64,000 bases of DNA from Thauera sedimentorum (GTDB taxonomy: Bacteria; Pseudomonadota; Gammaproteobacteria; Burkholderiales; Rhodocyclaceae), in contig NZ_JACTAH010000002.1 in assembly GCF_014489115.1 (NCBI RefSeq), forward strand, positions 930,001-994,000, read 5' to 3'. The notes beneath the pieces were generated by a model. That model had not been told where the DNA came from. It ran no database searches and saw only the letters and a program-made list of their open reading frames with translations. Shown one piece after another: positions 16,508 to 23,914 of the stretch. Both the position numbers and the translations under genes were made by a program. The number at the start of each line of letters is the position of its first letter. Position 1 is the stretch's first letter.

Positions 16508-17509
16508 TCAGCGCGCCTCGATGCGCCAGTGGTGCGCGTCCATCCGGCGGGCACGCACCGGCAGGGCCTGCTGGATGGCCATCATCGTGCGGCCGAAGTC
16601 GCTCACCGGCTCGCGCATCGGATACACCCCGACCAGGCGCAGCGTGGCCACCTCGGGAGCAACCTCCAGATGCACCGGCAGGTAGCGCGCGAGCTCGGCG
16701 ATGAAGTCGTCCAGCCGCCGGTTGTCGGCTACCAGCATTCCGCGGACCCAGCTCTCGCGCGCGGTTTCCGCCGGATCGAAGGGGCCCAGCGCGTGACGAG
16801 AGAAGCGCGCCTGCCTGCCGGCGGGAAGCACGCCGACCAGCTTGCCGTCGGTGGCGATCTCTACCGCGCCCTCGAACACGCTGACCTGGGTGGCCTCGGG
16901 ACTCAGGCGCACCGAGAAGCGCGTGCCGAGCGCGGTAAGGCGGCCGTGCGGGGTGTCGACGACCAGCGGGCGCGGAGGCTGATGGCGGTCCGCTGCGGTG
17001 CTGATCAGCAGTTCGCCGGCGCGCAGCGCGATGCGGCGCCACTGCGGGCCGTAGTCGATGTCGGCTGCGCTGGCGGTGTTCAGCCACAGGCGGCCGCCGT
17101 CGTCGAGAGCGAGTTCGCGAACCTCGCCGACTGCCGTGCGTTCGCCGGCGGTCCAGGCGGCGACCAGGTCGATCAACCCGCCGGAGGCGAGCAGGGTGTG
17201 GCCCAGCCAGCCGCCGAGCAGGGTCACGCCGCAGCCGGCAAGCAGCTTGAGGGCCTGGCGTCGGCCGGACGAGGGGTGCATGGACAGCGCGTGGCGGGCG
17301 GCTTCCGGCGAGGACTGCTGGCCGATGCGGGCGAAACGCTCGCTGACCGCTTCGACCCGCGCCCAGGCATGTCGATGTTCGGCGCTGGCCGCCAGCCAGG
17401 CCTGCCAGCGCCGGCGTTGAGCTTCGTCGGCACCGTCCTCGCCCAGGGTGGCGAACCACTCGGCTGCCTGCTGCAGCGCGGCCATGCCGGGCTGGTGCTC
17501 AGGCGGCAT
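16508..17509 (-). CDS. fecR: FecR-family anti-sigma regulator
   Basis: A 333-residue inner-membrane regulator overlapping the fecI 3' end by 11 bases. The cytosolic N-terminal domain (WFATLGEDGADEAQRRRWQAWL…HAWARVEA, about 12-55) binds the sigma factor. A membrane segment at about 90-113 (LLAGCGVTLLGGWLGHTLLA) follows, then the periplasmic FecR domain (AVGEVRELALDDGGRLWLNTASA…GELLIST…TALGTRFSVR…VFEGAVEI) and a C-terminal STN-like domain. It relays the occupied state of the receptor encoded next to FecI. Confidence 0.9.
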   Translation of the reverse strand: MPPEHQPGMAALQQAAEWFATLGEDGADEAQRRRWQAWLAASAEHRHAWARVEAVSERFARIGQQSSPEAARHALSMHPSSGRRQALKLLAGCGVTLLGGWLGHTLLASGGLIDLVAAWTAGERTAVGEVRELALDDGGRLWLNTASAADIDYGPQWRRIALRAGELLISTAADRHQPPRPLVVDTPHGRLTALGTRFSVRLSPEATQVSVFEGAVEIATDGKLVGVLPAGRQARFSRHALGPFDPAETARESWVRGMLVADNRRLDDFIAELARYLPVHLEVAPEVATLRLVGVYPMREPVSDFGRTMMAIQQALPVRARRMDAHHWRIEAR

Positions 17510-18017
17510 CGGCGGGGCACTCGTCCAGGGCCAGCACGCAGGCGAGCATGGCCTGCGCCATGTACTTCTTCACCATGCGCTCGGACACGCCCAGCCGGGC
17601 GCCGATCTCGCGGTAGCCGAGGCCGTCGAGCTGCGCCAGCAGGAAGGCTTCGCGCACCTTGTCGCGCAGCCCGTCGAGCATGGCGTCGATGCGCAGCAGG
17701 GCCTCGACCACCAGCGCGCGGGTCTCCGGGGAGGGGGCCTGGGCTTCGGGCAGGTGGGCGACCGCCTCCTGCCAGGCCTGCTCGATGTCGCGCCGCCGCC
17801 AGTGATCGATGACCAGGCCGCGGGCGATGGTGGTGAGGTAGGCGCGCGGTTCGTTCAGTCGGCCGAGCGGGCGCCGGCTGCCGAGCAGGCGCAGGAAGGT
17901 GTCGTGCGCCAGGTCGGCAGCGTTGTGCGGGCAACCCAGGCGCGTGCGCAGCCAGCCGAGCAGCCAGGGGTGGTGCTGGCGGTAGAGCTCGTCCACCGTG
18001 CCGGCCTGCGCGCTCAT
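17499..18017 (-). CDS. fecI: FecI-type ECF sigma factor
   Basis: A 172-residue extracytoplasmic-function sigma factor. Region 2 is at about 12-80 (LYRQHHPWLLGWLRTRLG, DLAHDTFLRLLGSRRP, NEPRAYLTTIARGLVIDHWRR) and region 4 at about 115-165 (LDGLGYREIGARLGVSERMVKKYMAQA). It starts ten bases after the small ORF that follows the S4 paralogue, so it appears to be cotranscribed from the Fur-like box upstream of that gene. The product should direct transcription of the STN receptor gene downstream. Confidence 0.92.
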   Translation of the reverse strand: MSAQAGTVDELYRQHHPWLLGWLRTRLGCPHNAADLAHDTFLRLLGSRRPLGRLNEPRAYLTTIARGLVIDHWRRRDIEQAWQEAVAHLPEAQAPSPETRALVVEALLRIDAMLDGLRDKVREAFLLAQLDGLGYREIGARLGVSERMVKKYMAQAMLACVLALDECPADAA

Positions 18018-18027
18018 CCCGGCCCTC

Positions 18028-18312
18028 TCAGTTGGCGAGGCCGCCTTGCGGCAGCAGCTCCTCGTCGCACAGGGCGCCGAAGGTGTGCCAGTCGCCGATC
18101 AGCTTGTCGGCAGTCTCGCGGACGCAGGCGGGCTGGCGCGGATCGTTGCAGAGGATCTGCAGATGGTCGGCGATGGCGTCGGCCACCGCGCTGCTGCGGG
18201 TGGCCGGGAAGCGTGACATCAGGTAGAGCACCGCGGACAGCGCCAGCTCCGGCCGGCTGGTGTACTGCGGGCCGTCCGCCGCGCGTTCGTCGTGGACCGC
18301 GAGCGCGCCCAT
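18028..18312 (-). CDS. Hypothetical protein coupled to the S4 paralogue
   Basis: A 94-residue soluble protein whose ATG overlaps the S4 paralogue stop (ATGA). It is predicted to be mainly helical (ALSAVLYLMSRFPATRSSAVADAIADHLQ; RETADKLIGDWHTFGALCDEELL), with three cysteines (LCNDPRQPAC, ALC) and no signal peptide. I do not recognise the family. Coupling to S4 on one side and ten-base spacing to fecI on the other suggest a role in the same iron-starvation response. Confidence 0.65.
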   Translation of the reverse strand: MGALAVHDERAADGPQYTSRPELALSAVLYLMSRFPATRSSAVADAIADHLQILCNDPRQPACVRETADKLIGDWHTFGALCDEELLPQGGLAN

Positions 18313-18923
18313 CACAGCCGCACCGCGTAGTACTCGACCACGTGCTGGACCTCGATCGGGAAGGGCACTTCCGAGGCATCGGGCACGCGGGTGACGGTGG
18401 CGCTGACTGCCTGCTCGTCGAAGTTCAGCCATTCGGGGCGGCTCAGCGCGGGCTCGCCCAGGCATTCCGCGGTGGCGGGAATGCGGCGGCCTTTCTCGGT
18501 GAGGGTGATGGTGTCGCCCGGCTTGATGCGGATCGACGGGATGTTCACCGAGCGGCCGTTGAGCAGCACGTGGCGGTGGCACACCAGCTGGCGTGCGGCC
18601 ACCGTGGTGGGGGCGAAGCCGGCGCGGAAGACGAAGTTGTCCAGGCGGCGCTCGAGCAGTTCGAGCAGCTTGTCGCCGGTCGGCGCCTTGGCGTTCTTGG
18701 CCTCGCGGAACAGGCGGCGGATCTGGCCTTCGGTGAGGCCGTAGTTGAAGCGCAGCTTCTGCTTCTCCATCAGGCGCAGGCCGTAGTCGGACTTGCGCTT
18801 CTGCTTGGCGCCGTGCTGGCCCGGCGGGTAGTTGCGTTCGTCGGGCGACTTGCGGGACAGGCCGGGCAGCGCGGTGCCGAGTGCGCGCTGGACCTTGAGG
18901 CGGGGGCCGGTGTAGCGGGACAA
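18312..18923 (-). CDS. rpsD: Ribosomal protein S4 paralogue
   Basis: A full-length, 203-residue S4 of the 30S subunit. The start is TTG, with AGGAG six bases before it; the product begins MSRYTGPRLK. Conserved S4 segments include NYPPGQHG, SDYGLRLMEKQKLRFNYGLTE, LLELLERRLDNFVFRAGFAPT and the S4 RNA-binding domain at about 92-155 (ARQLVCHRHVLLNGRSVNIPS). The N-terminus has no zinc-binding cysteines. The sequence looks closer to cyanobacterial and plastid S4 (SRYRGPRLK…GLTRK…PPGQHG) than to the betaproteobacterial alpha-operon S4. No other ribosomal gene is near; it leads the fecI operon behind a Fur-like box. It is therefore probably an iron-responsive second copy acquired by transfer, though this rests on remembered sequences. 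Confidence 0.9.
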   Translation of the reverse strand: MSRYTGPRLKVQRALGTALPGLSRKSPDERNYPPGQHGAKQKRKSDYGLRLMEKQKLRFNYGLTEGQIRRLFREAKNAKAPTGDKLLELLERRLDNFVFRAGFAPTTVAARQLVCHRHVLLNGRSVNIPSIRIKPGDTITLTEKGRRIPATAECLGEPALSRPEWLNFDEQAVSATVTRVPDASEVPFPIEVQHVVEYYAVRL

Positions 18924-18942
18924 GGGAGGCTCCTGATTGAAT

Positions 18943-18965
18943 GCAAATGATAACGCATCTCATTT
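18943..18965. promoter_or_regulatory. Fur-like box upstream of the S4-fecI operon
   Basis: GCAAATGATAACGCATCTCATTT contains the outer palindrome AAATGA…TCATTT and a GATAA core in an otherwise GC-rich region. It sits about 20 bases upstream of the TTG start on the minus strand. Since S4 paralogues can also be zinc-controlled, a Zur site is the alternative reading. Confidence 0.5.
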
Positions 18966-19044
18966 TAAGGATCGTGAGCCTGGGGTCAAGCCCTCGTCGA
19001 GCCGGCGGGTCGATGCGCGGGCGGGCAGAATTGATCGACATCAA

Positions 19045-19062
19045 GTGATAATCGTTCGCATT
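19045..19062. promoter_or_regulatory. Fur-like box upstream of the receptor/ABC operon
   Basis: GTGATAATCGTTCGCATT shares an exact 14-base core with the box at 5171-5184. It lies about 80 bases before the receptor start, and with the box at 18943 it fills the 218-base divergent promoter region. Confidence 0.6.
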
Positions 19063-19141
19063 ACGGTACCATCGGCGCCATTCTGAACCCCGGGCAAGCC
19101 AGCACGACGCCAGCCAGCCTTACCGCCATCTGGAGATCGTG

Positions 19142-21190
19142 ATGAGAATGCGCCCCCTTGCCCTCGCCTGCCTGACGCTGGTCGTGCCGCCCGCGCTTGC
19201 GGACACCGCCGACAGCGTGCTCGGCGAAGTCAGCGTGACCGCCAAGGGCTATGCTGCCGACGAGCTGGAAACCCCGGCCGCCACCCTGTCGCTGTCGCGT
19301 GACGCGCTGCAGCGCCGCGGCGCCAACAACCTCGGCGAGGCGCTGCGCGGCGAACCCGGCCTGGCGGTCTCCGGCGACAGCGCCCAGGGCCAGAACCCGG
19401 TAATCCGCGGGCTGAAGAAAGAGAGCGTGGTGCTGCTGGTCGACGGCATCCGTTTCAACTCGGCGCAGCCGGCCGGGGCGATCGCTTCCTTCATGAGCCT
19501 GCCGCTGGCCGAGCGCGTGGAAGTGGTCAAGGGCCCGGCATCGGTGCTGTACGGCAGCGGCGCGCTGGGCGGGGCGATCAACGTGCGCCTGCCGCAGGCG
19601 CGCTTCGAACCCGGGGTCGGGCTGGACACCGCGGTGTCCTACGACAGCGCCAGCCGCGGCGTGCGCGCCACCGGCGTGATGAACGCGGCCAACCAGGACC
19701 ACGCGCTGATGCTCGGCGCCTCGCTCGCGCGCATCGACGACTACGAGGCGCCGGACGGCCGGGTGGACGACACCGGCTACGACTCCGACAGCTTCATCGG
19801 CCAGTACCGCTTCCGCATCGACGCGGCCAACGAGCTGCGTGTGTCGCTGCAGCAGCATACCGACGAGGACATCTGGTATCCCGGCTCCACCAAGCCCCAT
19901 CCGCACGCCCAGATCAGCGAAACCACGGTGCATTCGCCGGAGCAGAAGCGCGTCCTGTTCGAGGCCGGCTACAGCCACAAGGGATCGGGCGAGTCGCCGG
20001 TGAACCTCGACCTGCGCGTCTACCGCCAGGAGATGGAGCGCCGCATCTACTCGCGCGCCTACAGTGCCGCGGGCGACGACATCGGCGACATCGCCCGCAC
20101 CCATGTCAGCTTCGTCACCGACGGCGTGGACGCGCGCGCCGACTGGCTGGCCCATCCGCAGCACCTGCTGTCCTTCGGCGTCAATGCCTGGCGCATGGAG
20201 GCCTCGCCCGAGCGCCTGATGCGCACCGCGCCGCCCAACCCGGCCGCAGCCTATGTGCGCAACGACCCCTTCGACGACGGCCGCATCGAGGCGCTGGGCG
20301 TCTATCTGCAGGACGACATGCGCTTCGGCCAGCTCGGCGTGCTGGCCGGCCTGCGCCACGATACGGTGAAGGGCGACGCCGACGCGGTGGGCAATCCGCC
20401 GGTCACCGAGAACCTGTCGCGCCGCGACCGCATGTGGTCCGGCTCGCTGGCGGCGATCTACGAAGTGAGCCCGCTGCTGCGCCCCTACGCCAACCTGTCG
20501 CGCGGGGTGCGCGCCGGCGAGATGCGCGAGCGCTTCGAGTCCTCGCCGCGCGGCGACGGCTACTTCTACGTCGGCAACCCGCAGATCAAGCCGGAAACCG
20601 CCACCCAGATCGAGCTCGGCCTGAAGGGCGCGAACAGCCGCTTCGACTACAGCGTGGCGGTGTACCGCACCCGCATCGACGACTACATCACCGGGCGCAT
20701 CACCGGTGCGATGCAGAGCGGCCTGCCGGTCAAGCAGACCGAGAACATCGGCAAGGTCACCCTCAAGGGCCTGGAAGCCCGCGGGCGCTGGCAGTTCGTC
20801 GACGGCCACTGGGCGAGCGCCGGGCTGTCCATGGTGCGCGGCACCAATGAGGAACTCGACGAACCGCTGTTCCAGATGCCGGCCGACGAGCTCTCCCTGG
20901 GCTGGGAAGGCCGGGTGACGCAGGAATGGACCCTGGACACCACCCTGCGCCTGGTGCGCCGCCAGTACCGCGTGGCCACCGTGTTCGCCCGCGGCAGCGA
21001 GAACGAGACCGCCGGCTTCGCCACCGCCGACCTCGGCGCCACCTGGCGGCGCGGCGCGCACAGCGTACGCGTGGCGGTGAAGAACTTGGCCGACAAGGCC
21101 TACCACGAACACCTCACCGAAGGCGTGTCCGGCGCCGAGATCCAGGCGCCCGGGCGCAGCCTGGTCGTGAGCTGGAACGGGAAGTTCTGA
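19142..21190 (+). CDS. TonB-dependent receptor
   Basis: A 682-residue outer-membrane receptor; ATG 19142 follows GGAG at correct spacing and was preferred to the GTG three bases earlier. Signal peptide to about 21 (VVPPALAD); TonB-box region LGEVSVTAKGY; plug (about 35-150, ending KGPASVLYGSGALGGAIN); barrel with VGNPQIKPETATQIELG near position 480 and a terminal Phe. The plug and NPQIKPE region resemble heme or small-chelate receptors, but the FRAP box is degenerate (GVRAGEMRERF). It is followed directly by a taurine/nitrate-type ABC importer, so receptor and importer probably handle one substrate, induced under iron limitation. The substrate is unknown. Confidence 0.87.
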   Translation: MRMRPLALACLTLVVPPALADTADSVLGEVSVTAKGYAADELETPAATLSLSRDALQRRGANNLGEALRGEPGLAVSGDSAQGQNPVIRGLKKESVVLLVDGIRFNSAQPAGAIASFMSLPLAERVEVVKGPASVLYGSGALGGAINVRLPQARFEPGVGLDTAVSYDSASRGVRATGVMNAANQDHALMLGASLARIDDYEAPDGRVDDTGYDSDSFIGQYRFRIDAANELRVSLQQHTDEDIWYPGSTKPHPHAQISETTVHSPEQKRVLFEAGYSHKGSGESPVNLDLRVYRQEMERRIYSRAYSAAGDDIGDIARTHVSFVTDGVDARADWLAHPQHLLSFGVNAWRMEASPERLMRTAPPNPAAAYVRNDPFDDGRIEALGVYLQDDMRFGQLGVLAGLRHDTVKGDADAVGNPPVTENLSRRDRMWSGSLAAIYEVSPLLRPYANLSRGVRAGEMRERFESSPRGDGYFYVGNPQIKPETATQIELGLKGANSRFDYSVAVYRTRIDDYITGRITGAMQSGLPVKQTENIGKVTLKGLEARGRWQFVDGHWASAGLSMVRGTNEELDEPLFQMPADELSLGWEGRVTQEWTLDTTLRLVRRQYRVATVFARGSENETAGFATADLGATWRRGAHSVRVAVKNLADKAYHEHLTEGVSGAEIQAPGRSLVVSWNGKF

Positions 21191-21222
21191 GCATGAATGC
21201 CGTCTTGCGCCGGATTCTGGCG

Positions 21223-21284
21223 ATCGCGGGCAAGCCCGCTCCTACACACCGAGCGGTACCGGTAGGAGCGGGCTTGCCCGCGAT
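21223..21284. repeat. REP palindrome at the start of the binding-protein gene
   Basis: A perfect 23-base inverted repeat (arms 21223-21245 and 21262-21284, core GGAGCGGGCTTGCCCGCG) around a 16-base loop. The right arm ends on the first two bases of the ATG at 21283. It is one of a family of such elements in this window. Confidence 0.85.
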
Positions 21285-22278
21285 GCGGCCTTTCAGCCTC
21301 TGCCTGCTGCTGCTGGCCGCGCTGCTCGCGCCGCTTTCCGCGCAGGCCGAAAAACTCCCCCGCCTGGTGCTCGCCGGCCCGGCCGCAGCGGTGTCCTTCC
21401 CGCTGATCCGCATGGCCGAATCCGGCGCGCTGGCGGACATTGCCGACGAGGTGGACTTCGTCCTCTGGCGCGACCCCGACCAGCTGCGCGTGATGGCGCT
21501 GGAAGGGCGCGCCGACGTGCTCGCCATGCCCACCAACGTGGCGGCCAACCTGTACAACCGCGGCGCGCAGCTGAAGCTCGCCAACGTGTCCACCTGGGGC
21601 ATCCTGTGGCTGGTGTCGCGCTCGGCGGAGTTGAAGACCCTGGCCGACCTGAAGGGCGAGGAGATCGCCATGCCCTTCCGCGCCGACATGCCGGACATCG
21701 TTTTCGGCGTGGTGGCCGAGCGCCAGGGCCTTGATCCGCGCAAGGATTTCCGCCTGCGCTACGTGGCCACCCCGATGGACGCCATGCAGCTGCTGATCGC
21801 GCGCCGCGTGGATCACGCCCTGCTGGCCGAGCCGGCGGTGTCGATGGCGCTGCGCAAGACCAAGTCCTTCCCGGTCGGCCTGATCGCCCCGGAACTGCAC
21901 CGCAGCATCGACCTGCAGGCCGAGTGGGGGCGCGTGCTGCAGCGCTCCGCACGCATGCCGCAGGCCGGCATCGCGGTGGTCGGCGCGCGCGCGCAGGACG
22001 CCGCCTTCGTCGCGCGCATCCACGCCGCCTACGATGCGGCGCTGCGCGAATGCATCGCCGATCGCGAAGCCTGCGCACGCAGCGTGGCGGCGCGCGTCGA
22101 GCTGCTGAGCGCCGAGGCGGTGATGGATGCGCTGGCGGTCAGCCCGCTGGAAGCGTTGCCGGCTGCGGGCGCGCGCGCCGAGCTGGAGTTCTTCTACGGC
22201 GTGCTGGCCGAGCGCAATCCGGCGCTGGTCGGCGGCCGCCTGCCGGACGACGGCTTCTACGCCGGAGCGGGCAGATGA
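21283..22278 (+). CDS. ABC transporter periplasmic substrate-binding protein (NitT/TauT type)
   Basis: A 331-residue binding protein. Starting at 21283 gives a clean signal peptide (MRPFSLCLLLLAALLAPLSA, cleaved near AQAEKLP). An in-frame ATG at 21193 would add 30 residues encoded mostly by the REP palindrome, which is unlikely to be a natural signal peptide, so the later start was chosen although AGGAG is about 15 bases away. The mature protein has the two-lobe SsuA/TauA pattern (GPAAAVSFPLIRMAESGAL; DLKGEEIAMPFRADMPD; ARRVDHALLAEPAV). It ends with ATGA coupling to the permease. The ligand is unknown. Confidence 0.82.
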   Translation: MRPFSLCLLLLAALLAPLSAQAEKLPRLVLAGPAAAVSFPLIRMAESGALADIADEVDFVLWRDPDQLRVMALEGRADVLAMPTNVAANLYNRGAQLKLANVSTWGILWLVSRSAELKTLADLKGEEIAMPFRADMPDIVFGVVAERQGLDPRKDFRLRYVATPMDAMQLLIARRVDHALLAEPAVSMALRKTKSFPVGLIAPELHRSIDLQAEWGRVLQRSARMPQAGIAVVGARAQDAAFVARIHAAYDAALRECIADREACARSVAARVELLSAEAVMDALAVSPLEALPAAGARAELEFFYGVLAERNPALVGGRLPDDGFYAGAGR

Positions 22279-23063
22279 ACGCGGCGGCGCGCTGGCTGGC
22301 CGGCCTGCCGGCCTACCTGTGGAGCGGCTGGGGCGCGCTGGCCTCGCTGCTGCTCTGCCTCGCGCTGTGGGAGTGGGCCGCCGGCTTCTACGGCGAGCTG
22401 ATCCTGCCCGACCCGCGCACCGCCTTTGCCACCCTGGCCGGGCTGCTCGCCGACGGCAGCGCCTGGCCGGAGCTGCTGGTCACCGCGCGCCGCGCGCTCA
22501 TCGGTTTCGCGCTGGCGCTCACCGCCGGCAGCGCGATGGGCCTGCTCGCCGGCCTGTCGATGACCGCGGCGATGATGTCGCGCCCGGTGGTCACCGTGCT
22601 GATCGGCACCCCGCCCATCGCCTGGCTGGTGCTCGCCCTGTTGTGGTTCGGCGCCGGCGACGGCACCCCGGTATTCACCGTGTTCGTCGCCGCCTTCCCG
22701 GTGATCTTCGTCGGCGCGCTGCAGGGCGCGCGCACCGTGGACGGCCAACTCGCCGAGCTCGCCGCCGCCTATCGCCTGCCGCCGCTGATGCGCCTGACCG
22801 ACGTCTATCTGCCGCATGTGCTGTCCTATCTCTTTCCCGCCTGGATCACCGCGCTCGGCATCGCCTGGAAGGTGGTGGTGATGGCCGAGCTGCTCGCCAC
22901 CAGCGACGGCGTGGGCGCCGCGCTGGCGGTGACCCGCTCGCATCTGGACACCGCCGCCACGCTGGCCTGGATTCTTGCCGTGGTCGGCCTGCTGCTGGCG
23001 GTGGAATACCTGCTGCTCGAACCCATCAAGCGCGAGGTCGAGCGCTGGCGGACCGCAAGATGA
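22275..23063 (+). CDS. ABC transporter permease (NitT/TauT type)
   Basis: A 262-residue inner-membrane permease with about six membrane segments. The cytosolic coupling loop EAA-like motif is at about 156-175 (ELAAAYRLPPLMRLTDVYLPH), as in SsuC/TauC. It overlaps the binding-protein stop (ATGA) and the ATPase start in the same way, so the three transporter genes are translationally coupled. Confidence 0.88.
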   Translation: MNAAARWLAGLPAYLWSGWGALASLLLCLALWEWAAGFYGELILPDPRTAFATLAGLLADGSAWPELLVTARRALIGFALALTAGSAMGLLAGLSMTAAMMSRPVVTVLIGTPPIAWLVLALLWFGAGDGTPVFTVFVAAFPVIFVGALQGARTVDGQLAELAAAYRLPPLMRLTDVYLPHVLSYLFPAWITALGIAWKVVVMAELLATSDGVGAALAVTRSHLDTAATLAWILAVVGLLLAVEYLLLEPIKREVERWRTAR

Positions 23064-23914
23064 CGATCCCGAAACGCCTCCAGGCCCAGGGCCTGGGCCA
23101 CGCCTACGCGCTGCGCACCGTGCTCGCCGGCATCGACTTCGAGCTGCCCGTCGGGCAGGTCGCCGCCCTGGTCGGTCCCTCCGGCTGCGGCAAGACCACC
23201 CTGCTGCACCTGGTCGCCGGCCTGCTGGCAGTGCGCGAGGGGCGGCTGGCGTCGGACTTCGCCGCGCCCGCCGCGGTGTTCCAGCAGCCGCGCCTGCTGC
23301 CCTGGAACCGTGCGCTGGACAACATTGCCCTGGGCCTCAAGGCGCGCGGCGTGGTGCGGCGCGAGCGCGAACGGCGCGCCTTCGAGCTCGGCCTGCGGGT
23401 GGGGCTGGCGGCCGACGACCTGGAGAAGTACCCGCACCAGCTCTCCGGCGGCATGCAGAGCCGGGTGGCGCTGGCGCGCGCGCTGGTCATGGAGCCCGAC
23501 CTGCTGCTGCTCGACGAACCCTTCTCGGCGCTCGACATCGGCCTCAAGGCCGAACTCTACGCCCTGCTCGCCGAGCATCTGGCCGGACGCGAGATGGCGG
23601 TGCTGATGATCACCCACGACCTGATGGAAGCGGTGCGCCTCTCAGACCAGCTGCTGGTGATGGCGCCCGATCCGGGGCGCATCGTCGCGCGCTTCGACCT
23701 TGCCCGTCCCGCGCTCGCGCGCGATGACGCCTTCGTCTACCAGCACACCGCCGAGCTGCTGCAGCACGCCACGGTGCGCGCGAGCTTCGGCCTGCCGGCG
23801 CTGGGCACCGCGGCGGGCGCGCCGCAAGCCGAGGCGACCTGCCAGGCCGGCGGCGGGCTGCGCCTGGTGGCCTCCGGCGGGGCGCCGGCCGCGCGCAGGG
23901 GGCTGCAATGCTGA
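23060..23914 (+). CDS. ABC transporter ATP-binding protein (NitT/TauT type)
   Basis: A 284-residue ATPase with Walker A GPSGCGKTT (about 39-47), the Q-loop FQQPRLLPWN, the signature LSGGMQSRVALARAL, Walker B LLLLDEPFSALD and the switch His in ITHD. A C-terminal extension of about 60 residues after the ATPase core (ending ARRGLQC) is Ala/Gly-rich and of unknown use. It overlaps the nnrS start by seven bases. Confidence 0.9.
   Translation: MTIPKRLQAQGLGHAYALRTVLAGIDFELPVGQVAALVGPSGCGKTTLLHLVAGLLAVREGRLASDFAAPAAVFQQPRLLPWNRALDNIALGLKARGVVRRERERRAFELGLRVGLAADDLEKYPHQLSGGMQSRVALARALVMEPDLLLLDEPFSALDIGLKAELYALLAEHLAGREMAVLMITHDLMEAVRLSDQLLVMAPDPGRIVARFDLARPALARDDAFVYQHTAELLQHATVRASFGLPALGTAAGAPQAEATCQAGGGLRLVASGGAPAARRGLQC

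Noticed and set aside
14451..16685. A 744-codon plus-strand frame opposite the STN receptor
   Set aside because: Composition is that of a shadow frame and the receptor on the other strand is unambiguous.
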